Source: Herbinix sp. (GTDB lineage: Bacteria; Bacillota; Clostridia; Lachnospirales; Lachnospiraceae). From it: 64,000 nt of DNA. The stretch covers positions 19,765 through 83,764 of the forward strand of contig JARBTJ010000010.1 in the NCBI GenBank assembly GCA_029240245.1. Reading direction: 5' to 3'. Positions 25,559-33,199 of this stretch are shown here, piece after piece. A program made the position numbers and the translations under genes. Position 1 is the first letter of the stretch. Each line of letters starts with the position of its first letter. Below the pieces are notes generated by a model that saw only the letters and a list, made by a program, of their open reading frames with translations, did not search any database and was not told the origin of the DNA.

Positions 25559-25613
25559 GATGAGGATGTCTTCAAAGGGGTAATAAAAATCACCCTTTTG
25601 AGGCACCCTCATC
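25559..25613 (+). terminator. Hairpin after the solute-binding protein gene
   Basis: A long imperfect stem GATGAGG...TCTTCAAAGGG / CCCTTTTGAGG...CCTCATC, about 120 bases after the stop codon. There is no T-run right behind it, so it may be an mRNA stabiliser rather than a terminator. Confidence 0.6.
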
Positions 25614-25695
25614 TATGCTATTTTCGAAGCAGGAGTTCCGCATCGTTTTTCTCTGTAATCTATATGCTTATTAGTATATAATAGAGGAAATAGAA

Positions 25696-25723
25696 CCGGT
25701 CGGAAAAAAGGCGTACCGACCGG
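25696..25723. promoter_or_regulatory. CCGGTCGG inverted repeat upstream of the AraC regulator
   Basis: An 8-bp perfect inverted repeat CCGGTCGG / CCGACCGG separated by 12 bases, 51 bases before the regulator start and just downstream of a TATAAT. It is either an operator or a leader hairpin. Confidence 0.45.
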
Positions 25724-25774
25724 AAACAATTTTCTTTATAAAGTGTGCTGCGCAGTACACAGGTGGGTTATTTT

Positions 25775-28063
25775 ATGAAGAACAAAAAAGTATATATTCG
25801 GTTAATCATTACTTATCTGGCTGTGTTCCTCTTTCCCGTTATGGTGAACATTTTGATTCTTGAGGAAATCAGTGAATCCTCGCAGGACAATATATGCCAA
25901 AGTGTTTTGACGAATCTGAACCATACGAGGGATATCATAGATAATAACTTTAAGGAAATTAATACGATCGTTGAGAATCTGTCGGCCAACAGTACCATTC
26001 AATATATTGCAACGCAGATGGGAGAAGAGGATAAGAGTATCAAGATATCCAAGCTGCTATCCGCCCAAGACTATATGGGCGCTATGCGTATTCAGACATT
26101 TGTCGAGGAATACTATTTGATTTTTCATGAAACGGATATGATTATCAGCCCGGATCATATCTATTTAAATGCCGAGTCCAGTAAACATTTCTTCCGTTAT
26201 GGTGATTATGAATGGGAGGATTGGAAGGAGAAGCTGGAAGAGAGTTATTCGAAGTATATTTTTCCGGAAGCCATGACCATGCAGAATAAGAGGAAGCGGA
26301 AGATGCTTCTTTACGTACAATCCTTGATAACGAATTCAGGCACCAAGGGCAACTTCGTATTCCCGATTAAAAGCGAGTCGATTAAGGCGTTGCTTAAGGA
26401 TACCTATGTAGCCAATGGGGGGTGGGGCTATCTGCTGGACTCGGAAGGGGAGACGGTGCTTTCTATGCCGTCTGAGAAGGATGAGTTTGAGCTGGTTCCT
26501 CAGAAACATATGGAGAATGGAAAGAGTATTCAGCAAGTCAGGATGAACGGAAGGGATGTGGCAATCATTAAGTCGGTCTCCACGAAAATGGGGCTTACTT
26601 TTGTTGCTGTTTTGCCCAAGAAATATATTACTGCCCAGATTAATGAAGCACAGAAGAATACCTTACGAATGACCTTTGTGGTATTGTTGGTTGGTATCGG
26701 CAGTATTCTTGCCCTGTCCTGGTACCGCGGACGTAATATAATCAGAATATTACAGATACTGTTTAATATTAGTACGGCGGATGAGGAAATGCCGAAAGGG
26801 GATGAACTGGTATATATATCGAATTCCCTGCAGCAGTTGGTAGACAAAAATACCGATTTAAAAGAAAACATCCGGCTGCAGGAGCCTATTACCAGGGGAC
26901 TTTTGCTGGAAAGACTGCTGTATAGCTCAGAGATCAGAAATGAAAAGAGCCTAGAGGAATATGGCATTCATTTGGCTGGAAAGAGGCTTTTGGTGATTGC
27001 ATTTTGGTTTGGAGGTGACGTGGTTGGTGAAATAGGAGACCATGCTTCCGAATTTACCGTATATAAACAGGTACTTCAGAAGGAGCTGGATAAGATTATT
27101 CCGGGTGAGAAATATTTGTGTGACACCGATATTAATGCCGGTGCGATTATCTGTGCTTTGGAGGATGTCTCATCGGAAGAAAACCCTCCCTGGAGCAAAG
27201 ACAATATTTTTGGACCGATAGAGAAGTTGGGCAGTATTTTCTGGAAAGAATACGGGGTTTTGGTAAGGATGGCGGTCAGCAATATCTGCAAGGAGCTAAC
27301 CAATATCAGTAAAGCCTATGATCAGGTATATGAAATGCTTCAATACGGAGCTGATTCCTGTCGGAAGGTGATCTTTTATGATGATTATCTTACCTGCAGG
27401 GAGTATTATTATTTTCCGGTTTCCTTAGAAGACCGCCTGGTCAATGCAGTAAAAACTGGAAATGCCGAAAACATGCATGCTCAGCTGACCGAGATTTATC
27501 AGGTCAATGTTTTGGAGCGCAGCATTAGTCCGTCCATGATGCATTTTTTGGTCAATGACCTGCAATGTACTGTATTTAAAGCGCTGCATGGTCTGAACAG
27601 TAATATTGAAATTGAGGAAGAGGAGATTTACAAACAGCTGGAGCATTTGAACAGGGAAAACGATATTCTTCTGCGTTTTAACCGAATTAATAAAATATTT
27701 AAATACATTTGTGAGAAAGTCTCGGAGGCAAATCAAGCGAACAGCAGCAAACAAATACAGAATATTGAGAATTATATAAAAAATAATTATCATAGGAGTG
27801 ATATGAGCCTGACCAAGATTGCAGATGATTTTTGCTTTGCCAGCACCTATTTCTCCAAACTATTTAAAGAGCTGTTTCAGGAGAACTTTTCTGTTTACCT
27901 GGAAAAGGTGAGGATAGAGCAGGTGTGTATTCTGCTAAAAGGTAATGACAATCTTGAGAAAATTGCCGAGAAAACCGGTTATAACAGTGTATATGTCATG
28001 AGAACGTCATTTAAGAGAATGAAAGGCATGACACCCAACGACTATCGCAAGTTGAATGGCTAA
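25775..28063 (+). CDS. Membrane-anchored AraC-family regulator of the sugar transporter
   Basis: The start is ATG 25775 after AGGTGGG. The 762-residue protein has an N-terminal membrane helix (about 9-29), an extracytoplasmic sensor region (about 30-290, Cache-like), a second membrane helix (about 295-315) and a C-terminal AraC DNA-binding domain (about 662-760: LTKIADDFCFASTYFSKLF, IAEKTGYNSVYVMRTSFKRM, TPNDYRK). This YesN/LplR-like plan is typical of regulators next to LplB/LplC transporters. It probably senses the sugar outside and controls the operon just upstream. Confidence 0.88.
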   Translation: MKNKKVYIRLIITYLAVFLFPVMVNILILEEISESSQDNICQSVLTNLNHTRDIIDNNFKEINTIVENLSANSTIQYIATQMGEEDKSIKISKLLSAQDYMGAMRIQTFVEEYYLIFHETDMIISPDHIYLNAESSKHFFRYGDYEWEDWKEKLEESYSKYIFPEAMTMQNKRKRKMLLYVQSLITNSGTKGNFVFPIKSESIKALLKDTYVANGGWGYLLDSEGETVLSMPSEKDEFELVPQKHMENGKSIQQVRMNGRDVAIIKSVSTKMGLTFVAVLPKKYITAQINEAQKNTLRMTFVVLLVGIGSILALSWYRGRNIIRILQILFNISTADEEMPKGDELVYISNSLQQLVDKNTDLKENIRLQEPITRGLLLERLLYSSEIRNEKSLEEYGIHLAGKRLLVIAFWFGGDVVGEIGDHASEFTVYKQVLQKELDKIIPGEKYLCDTDINAGAIICALEDVSSEENPPWSKDNIFGPIEKLGSIFWKEYGVLVRMAVSNICKELTNISKAYDQVYEMLQYGADSCRKVIFYDDYLTCREYYYFPVSLEDRLVNAVKTGNAENMHAQLTEIYQVNVLERSISPSMMHFLVNDLQCTVFKALHGLNSNIEIEEEEIYKQLEHLNRENDILLRFNRINKIFKYICEKVSEANQANSSKQIQNIENYIKNNYHRSDMSLTKIADDFCFASTYFSKLFKELFQENFSVYLEKVRIEQVCILLKGNDNLEKIAEKTGYNSVYVMRTSFKRMKGMTPNDYRKLNG

Positions 28064-28152
28064 AATTTGATACGGAAAAAACTCTTTTTGAAAAATTTGC
28101 CGTCATTCTAGAAAGAAGTGGCTTATAAGGAAAGAGTGTGTCGAATAAGAAG

Positions 28153-28194
28153 GGACGTATTGCATCCTAACAAAAGTTAGTTTGCAATACGTCC
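28153..28194. terminator. Bidirectional hairpin terminator between araC-type gene and murG
   Basis: A 12-bp perfect stem GGACGTATTGCA / TGCAATACGTCC with an inner CTAAC/GTTAG stem lies between two convergent genes. Confidence 0.65.
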
Positions 28195-28263
28195 TATTTG
28201 CTATTTATCTTTGAATTCGTTTGGTGCAATATGCGGAAATTTATATGTTTAAATTTAAAACCT

Positions 28264-29322
28264 CTATATTTCTTTGATTAATTGTAAGATGGTGTCGATG
28301 GCATTGTTCAGATCACTTTTATTCATGGCATCAATGTAAGAGCTCTTATGTTCCATTACATATCTGACAGCCTGCAAAAGGTCAGCGCCACTTAAAGTCT
28401 CTTCCTTCAATAAATATGAATATCCCTGTCGTTCAAAGGATTCCGCATTCAATATCTGGTCGCCACGACTGGAGCCCTGAGGAAGCGGAATTAGGATATT
28501 GGGTTTTCTAAGTGCCAGCAACTCACAGATTACATTTGCACCGGCTCTTGAAATTACTACGTCGGCAGCAGCAAGCAGATCGCTTAACTCCTCCTTGCAA
28601 TATTCAAACTGTACATAACCTGCAGTACCGCTTAATCTATCTTCCAGATTTCCCTTACCACAGATATGTATGATCTGATAATCCCGGATTAGGGTAGGCA
28701 GCATTCCTCGGATCATATCGTTGATAGCTTTGGAGCCCGAACTACCGCCGATGATCAGTAGGACCGGTTTATTCGCAGAAAAACTGCAGTGGTCAAGGCC
28801 TTTAATCCGGTTGCCGGAAAAAAGCTCTTTTCGAATGGGCGTGCCGGTAAGAACGGCCTTATCGGAGGGTAGATATTTTAAGGTTTCCGGAAAGTTTACG
28901 CATACTTTTTTTGCCGCGGGCAGTGCGATTTTATTGGCAAGTCCGGGTGTCATATCCGATTCATGTATAATCACGGGTACTTTGTGTTTTTTTGCCGCCA
29001 ATACAACAGGAACGGTTACGAAGCCGCCTTTGCTAAAAACGATATCCGGTTTTAATTTTTTAATTATTTTACGTGCTTCAAGGTAACCCTTCAGTACTTT
29101 AAAGGGATCGGAAAAGTTCTTTGGATCAAAATATCTTCTTAATTTTCCGGAAGATATTCCGTGGTATGGAATATGGTACTCTTCAATCAGCTTTCGTTCG
29201 ATTCCGTTGTAGGAACCGATATACTGGATATCATAGCCTTCCTTAATGAGCGAAGGTAACAGTGCGATACAGGGGGTAACATGGCCGGCAGTACCCCCAC
29301 CTGTTAAAACGATACGCTTCAT
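28264..29322 (-). CDS. murG: UDP-N-acetylglucosamine transferase MurG
   Basis: Adds GlcNAc to lipid I to make lipid II at the inner face of the membrane. The 352-residue protein has the N-terminal [13 protein letters not shown] loop, the central [18 protein letters not shown] and the donor-binding [15 protein letters not shown] and [24 protein letters not shown] segments, all family hallmarks. The start ATG follows GGAGG. It stands outside a division and cell-wall cluster, with only the small TSCPD gene upstream, four bases away. Many clostridia carry more than one MurG-like gene, so this may be a paralogue. Confidence 0.92.
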   Translation of the reverse strand: MKRIVLTGGGTAGHVTPCIALLPSLIKEGYDIQYIGSYNGIERKLIEEYHIPYHGISSGKLRRYFDPKNFSDPFKVLKGYLEARKIIKKLKPDIVFSKGGFVTVPVVLAAKKHKVPVIIHESDMTPGLANKIALPAAKKVCVNFPETLKYLPSDKAVLTGTPIRKELFSGNRIKGLDHCSFSANKPVLLIIGGSSGSKAINDMIRGMLPTLIRDYQIIHICGKGNLEDRLSGTAGYVQFEYCKEELSDLLAAADVVISRAGANVICELLALRKPNILIPLPQGSSRGDQILNAESFERQGYSYLLKEETLSGADLLQAVRYVMEHKSSYIDAMNKSDLNNAIDTILQLIKEI

Positions 29323-29325
29323 TTA

Positions 29326-29571
29326 TCAGGACCTCCATTTCTTTAATGCCTTTGCTAACTGATCCGGGCAGGAAGTAGACTTGTAATCGCAGGTTACACC
29401 TTCCAATTTTTTGATTACCTCATCGACCGGCATTCCTACAAGTAAACGGGATAAACCGCTTGCGTTACCGGCACAACCTCCTTTAAAATGTACTTCCTTC
29501 ACAGTCATGGTATCCTCATCGATTTCAAAATTAATTTCGCTGCTGCAGACACCGGATGTTTTATAAATCAT
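29326..29571 (-). CDS. TSCPD domain protein
   Basis: The 81-residue protein contains GGCAGNASGLSRLL and the name-giving TSCPDQLAKAL near its end, with conserved cysteines at about residues 8, 33, 62 and 69. The domain is found alone in many clostridia (TIGR03905 type) and as the C-terminal part of some ribonucleotide reductases; a metal- or nucleotide-related role has been suggested but not shown. It is the first gene of a two-gene unit with murG. Confidence 0.85.
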   Translation of the reverse strand: MIYKTSGVCSSEINFEIDEDTMTVKEVHFKGGCAGNASGLSRLLVGMPVDEVIKKLEGVTCDYKSTSCPDQLAKALKKWRS

Positions 29572-29750
29572 TTTATGTTCCCTTCTTCTTTCTCTATGTT
29601 CTTGTTCATTTCATATGTAATTACGAACGAATTGTACCATAACTGAAAGCACGTTTTATTACATTCTATGTATCAATTGCTGCTCGTAATCGAGTACATT
29701 GTATCTCACCTGTCTTTTTTTTGCAAATAGTTTTCTATAATTATATATAA

Positions 29751-29779
29751 TTTACATTGGTCGCTCGATAAGGTATAAT
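29751..29779 (+). promoter_or_regulatory. Strong sigma-A-type promoter upstream of a short leader reading frame
   Basis: -35 TTTACA (29751-29756), 17-bp spacer, -10 TATAAT (29774-29779). A GGGGGAGG ribosome binding site and an ATG follow within 35 bases. Confidence 0.6.
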
Positions 29780-29811
29780 ATGGTAATAAATTTATTGGGG
29801 GAGGAACTCCT

Positions 29812-29865
29812 ATGACAACTACCCAAATCTACCAAAGCAAAAGCAAAGACGATATCTCATTGTAA
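29812..29865 (+). CDS. Possible 17-residue leader peptide before mtnN
   Basis: ATG at 29812 follows GGGGGAGG by seven bases and the strong promoter by about 32 bases. The frame is MTTTQIYQSKSKDDISL and then TAA. The stop codon overlaps the -35 box of a second promoter that leads into mtnN. The peptide is hydrophilic and resembles no known leader. Translation is plausible from the signals, but function is unknown; it may also be the remnant 5' end of a lost gene. Confidence 0.4.
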   Translation: MTTTQIYQSKSKDDISL

Positions 29866-29888
29866 TTCCTGTCAGATTCGGATAAAAT
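29860..29888 (+). promoter_or_regulatory. Candidate mtnN promoter
   Basis: -35 TTGTAA (29860-29865), 17-bp spacer, -10 TAAAAT (29883-29888), 36 bases upstream of the mtnN start codon. Confidence 0.45.
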
Positions 29889-29924
29889 AATACTATATTA
29901 TGCTTTAGGACGAGGAGGAACAAA

Positions 29925-30623
29925 ATGAATAGAATCGGGATCATCGGAGCGATGGAGGAAGAGATCAATATCCTAAAGGAACAGATGAGAGATGTAACCG
30001 TCAAGACAATTGCCTCAATGGAGTTTAATGAGGGAAAACTTTATGATAAACAGATTGTAGTCGTACGCTCCGGTATCGGTAAAGTAAATGCGGCTGTGTG
30101 TACACAGGTCCTGTCAGATTTATACCGGGTAGAAGCAGTGGTTAACACCGGAGTGGCCGGATCTCTTAGAAATGAAATCAATATTGGCGATATTGTTCTA
30201 TCCACGGATACGTTGCAGCATGATATGGATGCAACCGGTTTTGGATATGAGGCGGGTGTGATACCGAGAATGGACCGGTCTGTTTTTGTTGCGGATGAAA
30301 GCCTGATATCACTCGCAAAGGATATCTGTGAGACAAAGATTCCGGAGATTAGTGTTCATACCGGCAGAATAGTCAGCGGAGACCAATTTATATCGGATAG
30401 TGCAAAGAAGGAATGGCTGGTTGGTACATTTAAAGGCTATTGCACCGAGATGGAGGGTGCGGCAATTGCACAGGCGGCTTATTTAAATAACCTTCCCTTC
30501 TTAATAATCCGTGCAATATCCGACAAAGCGGACCACAGTGCTGAGATGTCGTACTCCTTATTTGAAGAAATGGCGATACGTAATACAGTGAAGCTGCTGG
30601 GTGGGCTGATCGAAAAATTATAA
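29925..30623 (+). CDS. mtnN: 5'-methylthioadenosine/S-adenosylhomocysteine nucleosidase
   Basis: Hydrolyses methylthioadenosine and S-adenosylhomocysteine to adenine and the thio-sugar, part of methyl-cycle recycling and methionine salvage. The 232-residue protein has IGIIGAMEEEINIL with the acid residue at about 12, VVRSGIGKVNAAVCTQVL, VVNTGVAGSL, SGDQFISDS, and the purine-binding EMEGAAIAQ with IRAISDKAD. All are typical of the family and the length fits. ATG follows GAGGAGG. No luxS is adjacent. Confidence 0.93.
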   Translation: MNRIGIIGAMEEEINILKEQMRDVTVKTIASMEFNEGKLYDKQIVVVRSGIGKVNAAVCTQVLSDLYRVEAVVNTGVAGSLRNEINIGDIVLSTDTLQHDMDATGFGYEAGVIPRMDRSVFVADESLISLAKDICETKIPEISVHTGRIVSGDQFISDSAKKEWLVGTFKGYCTEMEGAAIAQAAYLNNLPFLIIRAISDKADHSAEMSYSLFEEMAIRNTVKLLGGLIEKL

Positions 30624-30644
30624 TAAAAATATGTTTAAAGTGTC

Positions 30645-30742
30645 AAAAGGTGCTACGCACTTTTCATCTACAATATACCGATACGGAAGCAAGCTTCCAT
30701 ATCAATATATTGTAGCACGAAAGCACCGAAGGTGTTTTTGAC
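30645..30742. repeat. Intergenic hairpin repeat, copy 2 of a diverged family
   Basis: It lies shortly after mtnN. Inner arms ACAATATA / TATATTGT and a central GGAAGCAAGCTTCC hairpin are visible, with GGTGCTACGCAC and GCACCGAAGGTG at the sides. The same order of motifs occurs at 5442-5540. Confidence 0.5.
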
Positions 30743-30914
30743 TAAAACCTAATATAAAAACCGTACAGGCCAATGGAAGCATATTATGCAGCCCTTATTT
30801 ATATTATGGATAATGGTTTTAATAACTTAAGAAGCAAATAGGAGCTAATGCGGCTGGACCATGTTAATTGATAAATTTCGTGTAAATTAGACAAAAACTA
30901 CTGTCATTCTTACA

Positions 30915-30944
30915 TTGCGGAGCAGATGAGTAATAATGTATAAT
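30915..30944 (+). promoter_or_regulatory. Candidate promoter of the MoxR-DUF58-transglutaminase operon
   Basis: -35 TTGCGG (30915-30920), 18-bp spacer, -10 TATAAT (30939-30944), 41 bases before the start of the ATPase gene. Confidence 0.5.
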
Positions 30945-30984
30945 ATTGTCAGAGTACAATAAAAGAAAAAGAAGGTGTAATTGT

Positions 30985-31923
30985 ATGGTAAATCAAAATA
31001 AAATAGCGGATATGATAAAAAACATGGAACAGATTATCGTAGGAAAGCGAGAAGTAATCGAACATACGGTAATTACGCTGTTAGCAGGCGGGCACCTATT
31101 ATTAGAGGATGTTCCCGGAGTAGGTAAGACAACTCTGGCAAAGACGCTGGCTCAGACAATTGATAGTGGCTTCAACAGAATTCAGTTTACACCGGATACA
31201 CTTCCAAGTGATATTACGGGTTTATCCATTTATAATACGAAAACAGGCAGCTTTGAATATTCCAAAGGTGCTATCATGAATAATATCATTTTAGCTGACG
31301 AGATCAACCGTACATCACCGAAAACCCAGGCCAGCTTACTTGAAGCAATGGAGGAAAGACAGGTTACGGTTGACGGCATTACATATCCTTTAGCGAAACC
31401 ATTTATGGTAATAGCGACACAAAACCCGATTGACTATCTTGGTACTTATAATTTGCCGGAGGCACAGCTGGACCGCTTCATGATGAAAATATCCATCGGA
31501 TATCCTCAAATCGGGGATGAACAGATGATGGCGGACCGTTTTTTAAACCGTCAGTTAACCAAAAAGTTAGAACCGGTTGTAGAGGGTGATACCATTGTCC
31601 AGATGCAGAAGGAAGTGGAAGAGGTAAAGGTGAACCAGGACCTGGTAGCTTATATTACTAAGCTGATGCAGGATACCAGAAAAGACGGAAATATAGCTCT
31701 CGGCGCAAGTCCAAGAGCAACACTTGCACTGCTTCGTGCGGCACAGGCAGCAGCTTATGTAGAAGGCAGAAACTACTGTATACCGGATGATGTTATGAAA
31801 CTGATATTACCGGTGATTTCTCATAGAATTATATTAGCACCGGAGGCCAGACTGTCCCAGACCAAGGTGGAAAAGGTTATCAAAAATATCATATCAAAAA
31901 TACCGGTTCCGGTACTCAAATAA
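30985..31923 (+). CDS. MoxR-family AAA+ ATPase
   Basis: The start is ATG 30985 after GAAGGTG. The 312-residue protein has Walker A DVPGVGKTTLAK (about residues 44-55), Walker B IILADEINR (about 101-109), the sensor-1 region VIATQNPIDYLGTYNLPEAQ and arginine residues in the LDRFMMKI segment. MoxR ATPases act as chaperones that insert cofactors or activate partner proteins. Here it leads a three-gene unit with a DUF58 protein and a membrane transglutaminase, a conserved arrangement in many bacteria whose exact substrate is not established. Confidence 0.9.
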   Translation: MVNQNKIADMIKNMEQIIVGKREVIEHTVITLLAGGHLLLEDVPGVGKTTLAKTLAQTIDSGFNRIQFTPDTLPSDITGLSIYNTKTGSFEYSKGAIMNNIILADEINRTSPKTQASLLEAMEERQVTVDGITYPLAKPFMVIATQNPIDYLGTYNLPEAQLDRFMMKISIGYPQIGDEQMMADRFLNRQLTKKLEPVVEGDTIVQMQKEVEEVKVNQDLVAYITKLMQDTRKDGNIALGASPRATLALLRAAQAAAYVEGRNYCIPDDVMKLILPVISHRIILAPEARLSQTKVEKVIKNIISKIPVPVLK

Positions 31924-31970
31924 TACATGATACGTTACTATTATGAAAAACGAAAGGCATGGGTATTCTT

Positions 31971-33161
31971 ATGAAATTTAATCGTTTGATCTGTTTCCTT
32001 TCCATAATAGGCTGCGGTATCTTTGCCTCTTATTACGGCGGTAACATTTCCTATGCACTTTTTTACCTTACCATTTTGGTACCCATTATTGCATTTTTAT
32101 ATACGGTCTATGTGTACGCACGATTCAAGCTTTACCAGTCCATTGGAAGTGTGATGGTAGTTAAGGGCGATTGGATGTTATATTCCTTTATTATCGCAAA
32201 TGAGGATTACATTACGTTTCGCAATGTTAAGGTTAATTTCTTAAAGGATAAATCTACGATAGAGGATGCGAATAAGACGACGGAATATAGTCTTCTGCCC
32301 AATGAAAGTGAACGGCTGGAGACCAGGATAAAATGCAATTACCGTGGGGAATATCATGTTGGCGTGGACTCTATCGAGGTAACGGACTTTCTATATCTGT
32401 TTACCATTACCTATCCGGTAACTTCAAAACTAAAGGCGGTCGTTCTTCCCAGAGTGGTACCATTAGAACAATTGGGCATTGCACCACCGCAAATCGATGT
32501 GAAAAATCCATTACATAACAGCAATACGACGGAGGAGGAACTGGATACCGAAATCCGTAAATATAATCCCGGTGATAATAGGAAAAGAATCCACTGGAAG
32601 GCCTCCGCCAAGCAGAATGAATTGTTAAGCAGAAAGTATCACCATAAACCAAAGGCAGAAATCGTTCTGTTCATGGATATGATGAAGCTAAAGGAAGAGG
32701 AGCTCCAGGTGATTATCGTAGAGGATAAAATAATTGAAAGTATCCTCGCAATTGCGAACTTTTATGCACTAAGGGGTACTCACTCCCAGATTATTTTCGA
32801 GATGGAAGGGAAAAAGCTGATTAACATTGCCTCTAAGGAAGAGTTTAATGCATTTTATAAGACCTGTGTATCCATCCATTTTGATGCGAAAATTCCGGTA
32901 AGTGAGCTGATCCGTGAGAGACTGATGCGCGGGGATGATGGAATGTTTTATGTTGCAGCGACACATCTTCTCACGAAAGAATTTTACATGTCAGTATTGC
33001 AGGTAATTGCAGGCGGCAACCAAATGTGCATTCTATTTGTCAGTGATGATGTGTCATCGGATACCAAAGAATTAATTAACAGCTTGAAAATGGCAGGTGC
33101 GGATGTATATCAGATCATGTCAAAGGATGAAATCGGAGACATTCTCACCAGAGAGTTCTAA
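31971..33161 (+). CDS. DUF58 domain membrane protein
   Basis: Two hydrophobic segments near the N-terminus (about residues 5-20 and 22-42) are followed by a soluble part with the DUF58 hallmark EIRKYNPGDNRKRIHWKASA (about 190-210) and a vWA-like C-terminal region (PKAEIVLFMDMM, ILFVSDDVSSD). DUF58 proteins are regular partners of MoxR ATPases. The start is either ATG 31959, whose ribosome binding site is too close, or ATG 31971, chosen here. It starts 47 bases after the ATPase gene. Confidence 0.85.
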   Translation: MKFNRLICFLSIIGCGIFASYYGGNISYALFYLTILVPIIAFLYTVYVYARFKLYQSIGSVMVVKGDWMLYSFIIANEDYITFRNVKVNFLKDKSTIEDANKTTEYSLLPNESERLETRIKCNYRGEYHVGVDSIEVTDFLYLFTITYPVTSKLKAVVLPRVVPLEQLGIAPPQIDVKNPLHNSNTTEEELDTEIRKYNPGDNRKRIHWKASAKQNELLSRKYHHKPKAEIVLFMDMMKLKEEELQVIIVEDKIIESILAIANFYALRGTHSQIIFEMEGKKLINIASKEEFNAFYKTCVSIHFDAKIPVSELIRERLMRGDDGMFYVAATHLLTKEFYMSVLQVIAGGNQMCILFVSDDVSSDTKELINSLKMAGADVYQIMSKDEIGDILTREF

Positions 33162-33199
33162 TGAAATGAAGTAAAAGATATGCTAAGGGAGGCGCTTCC

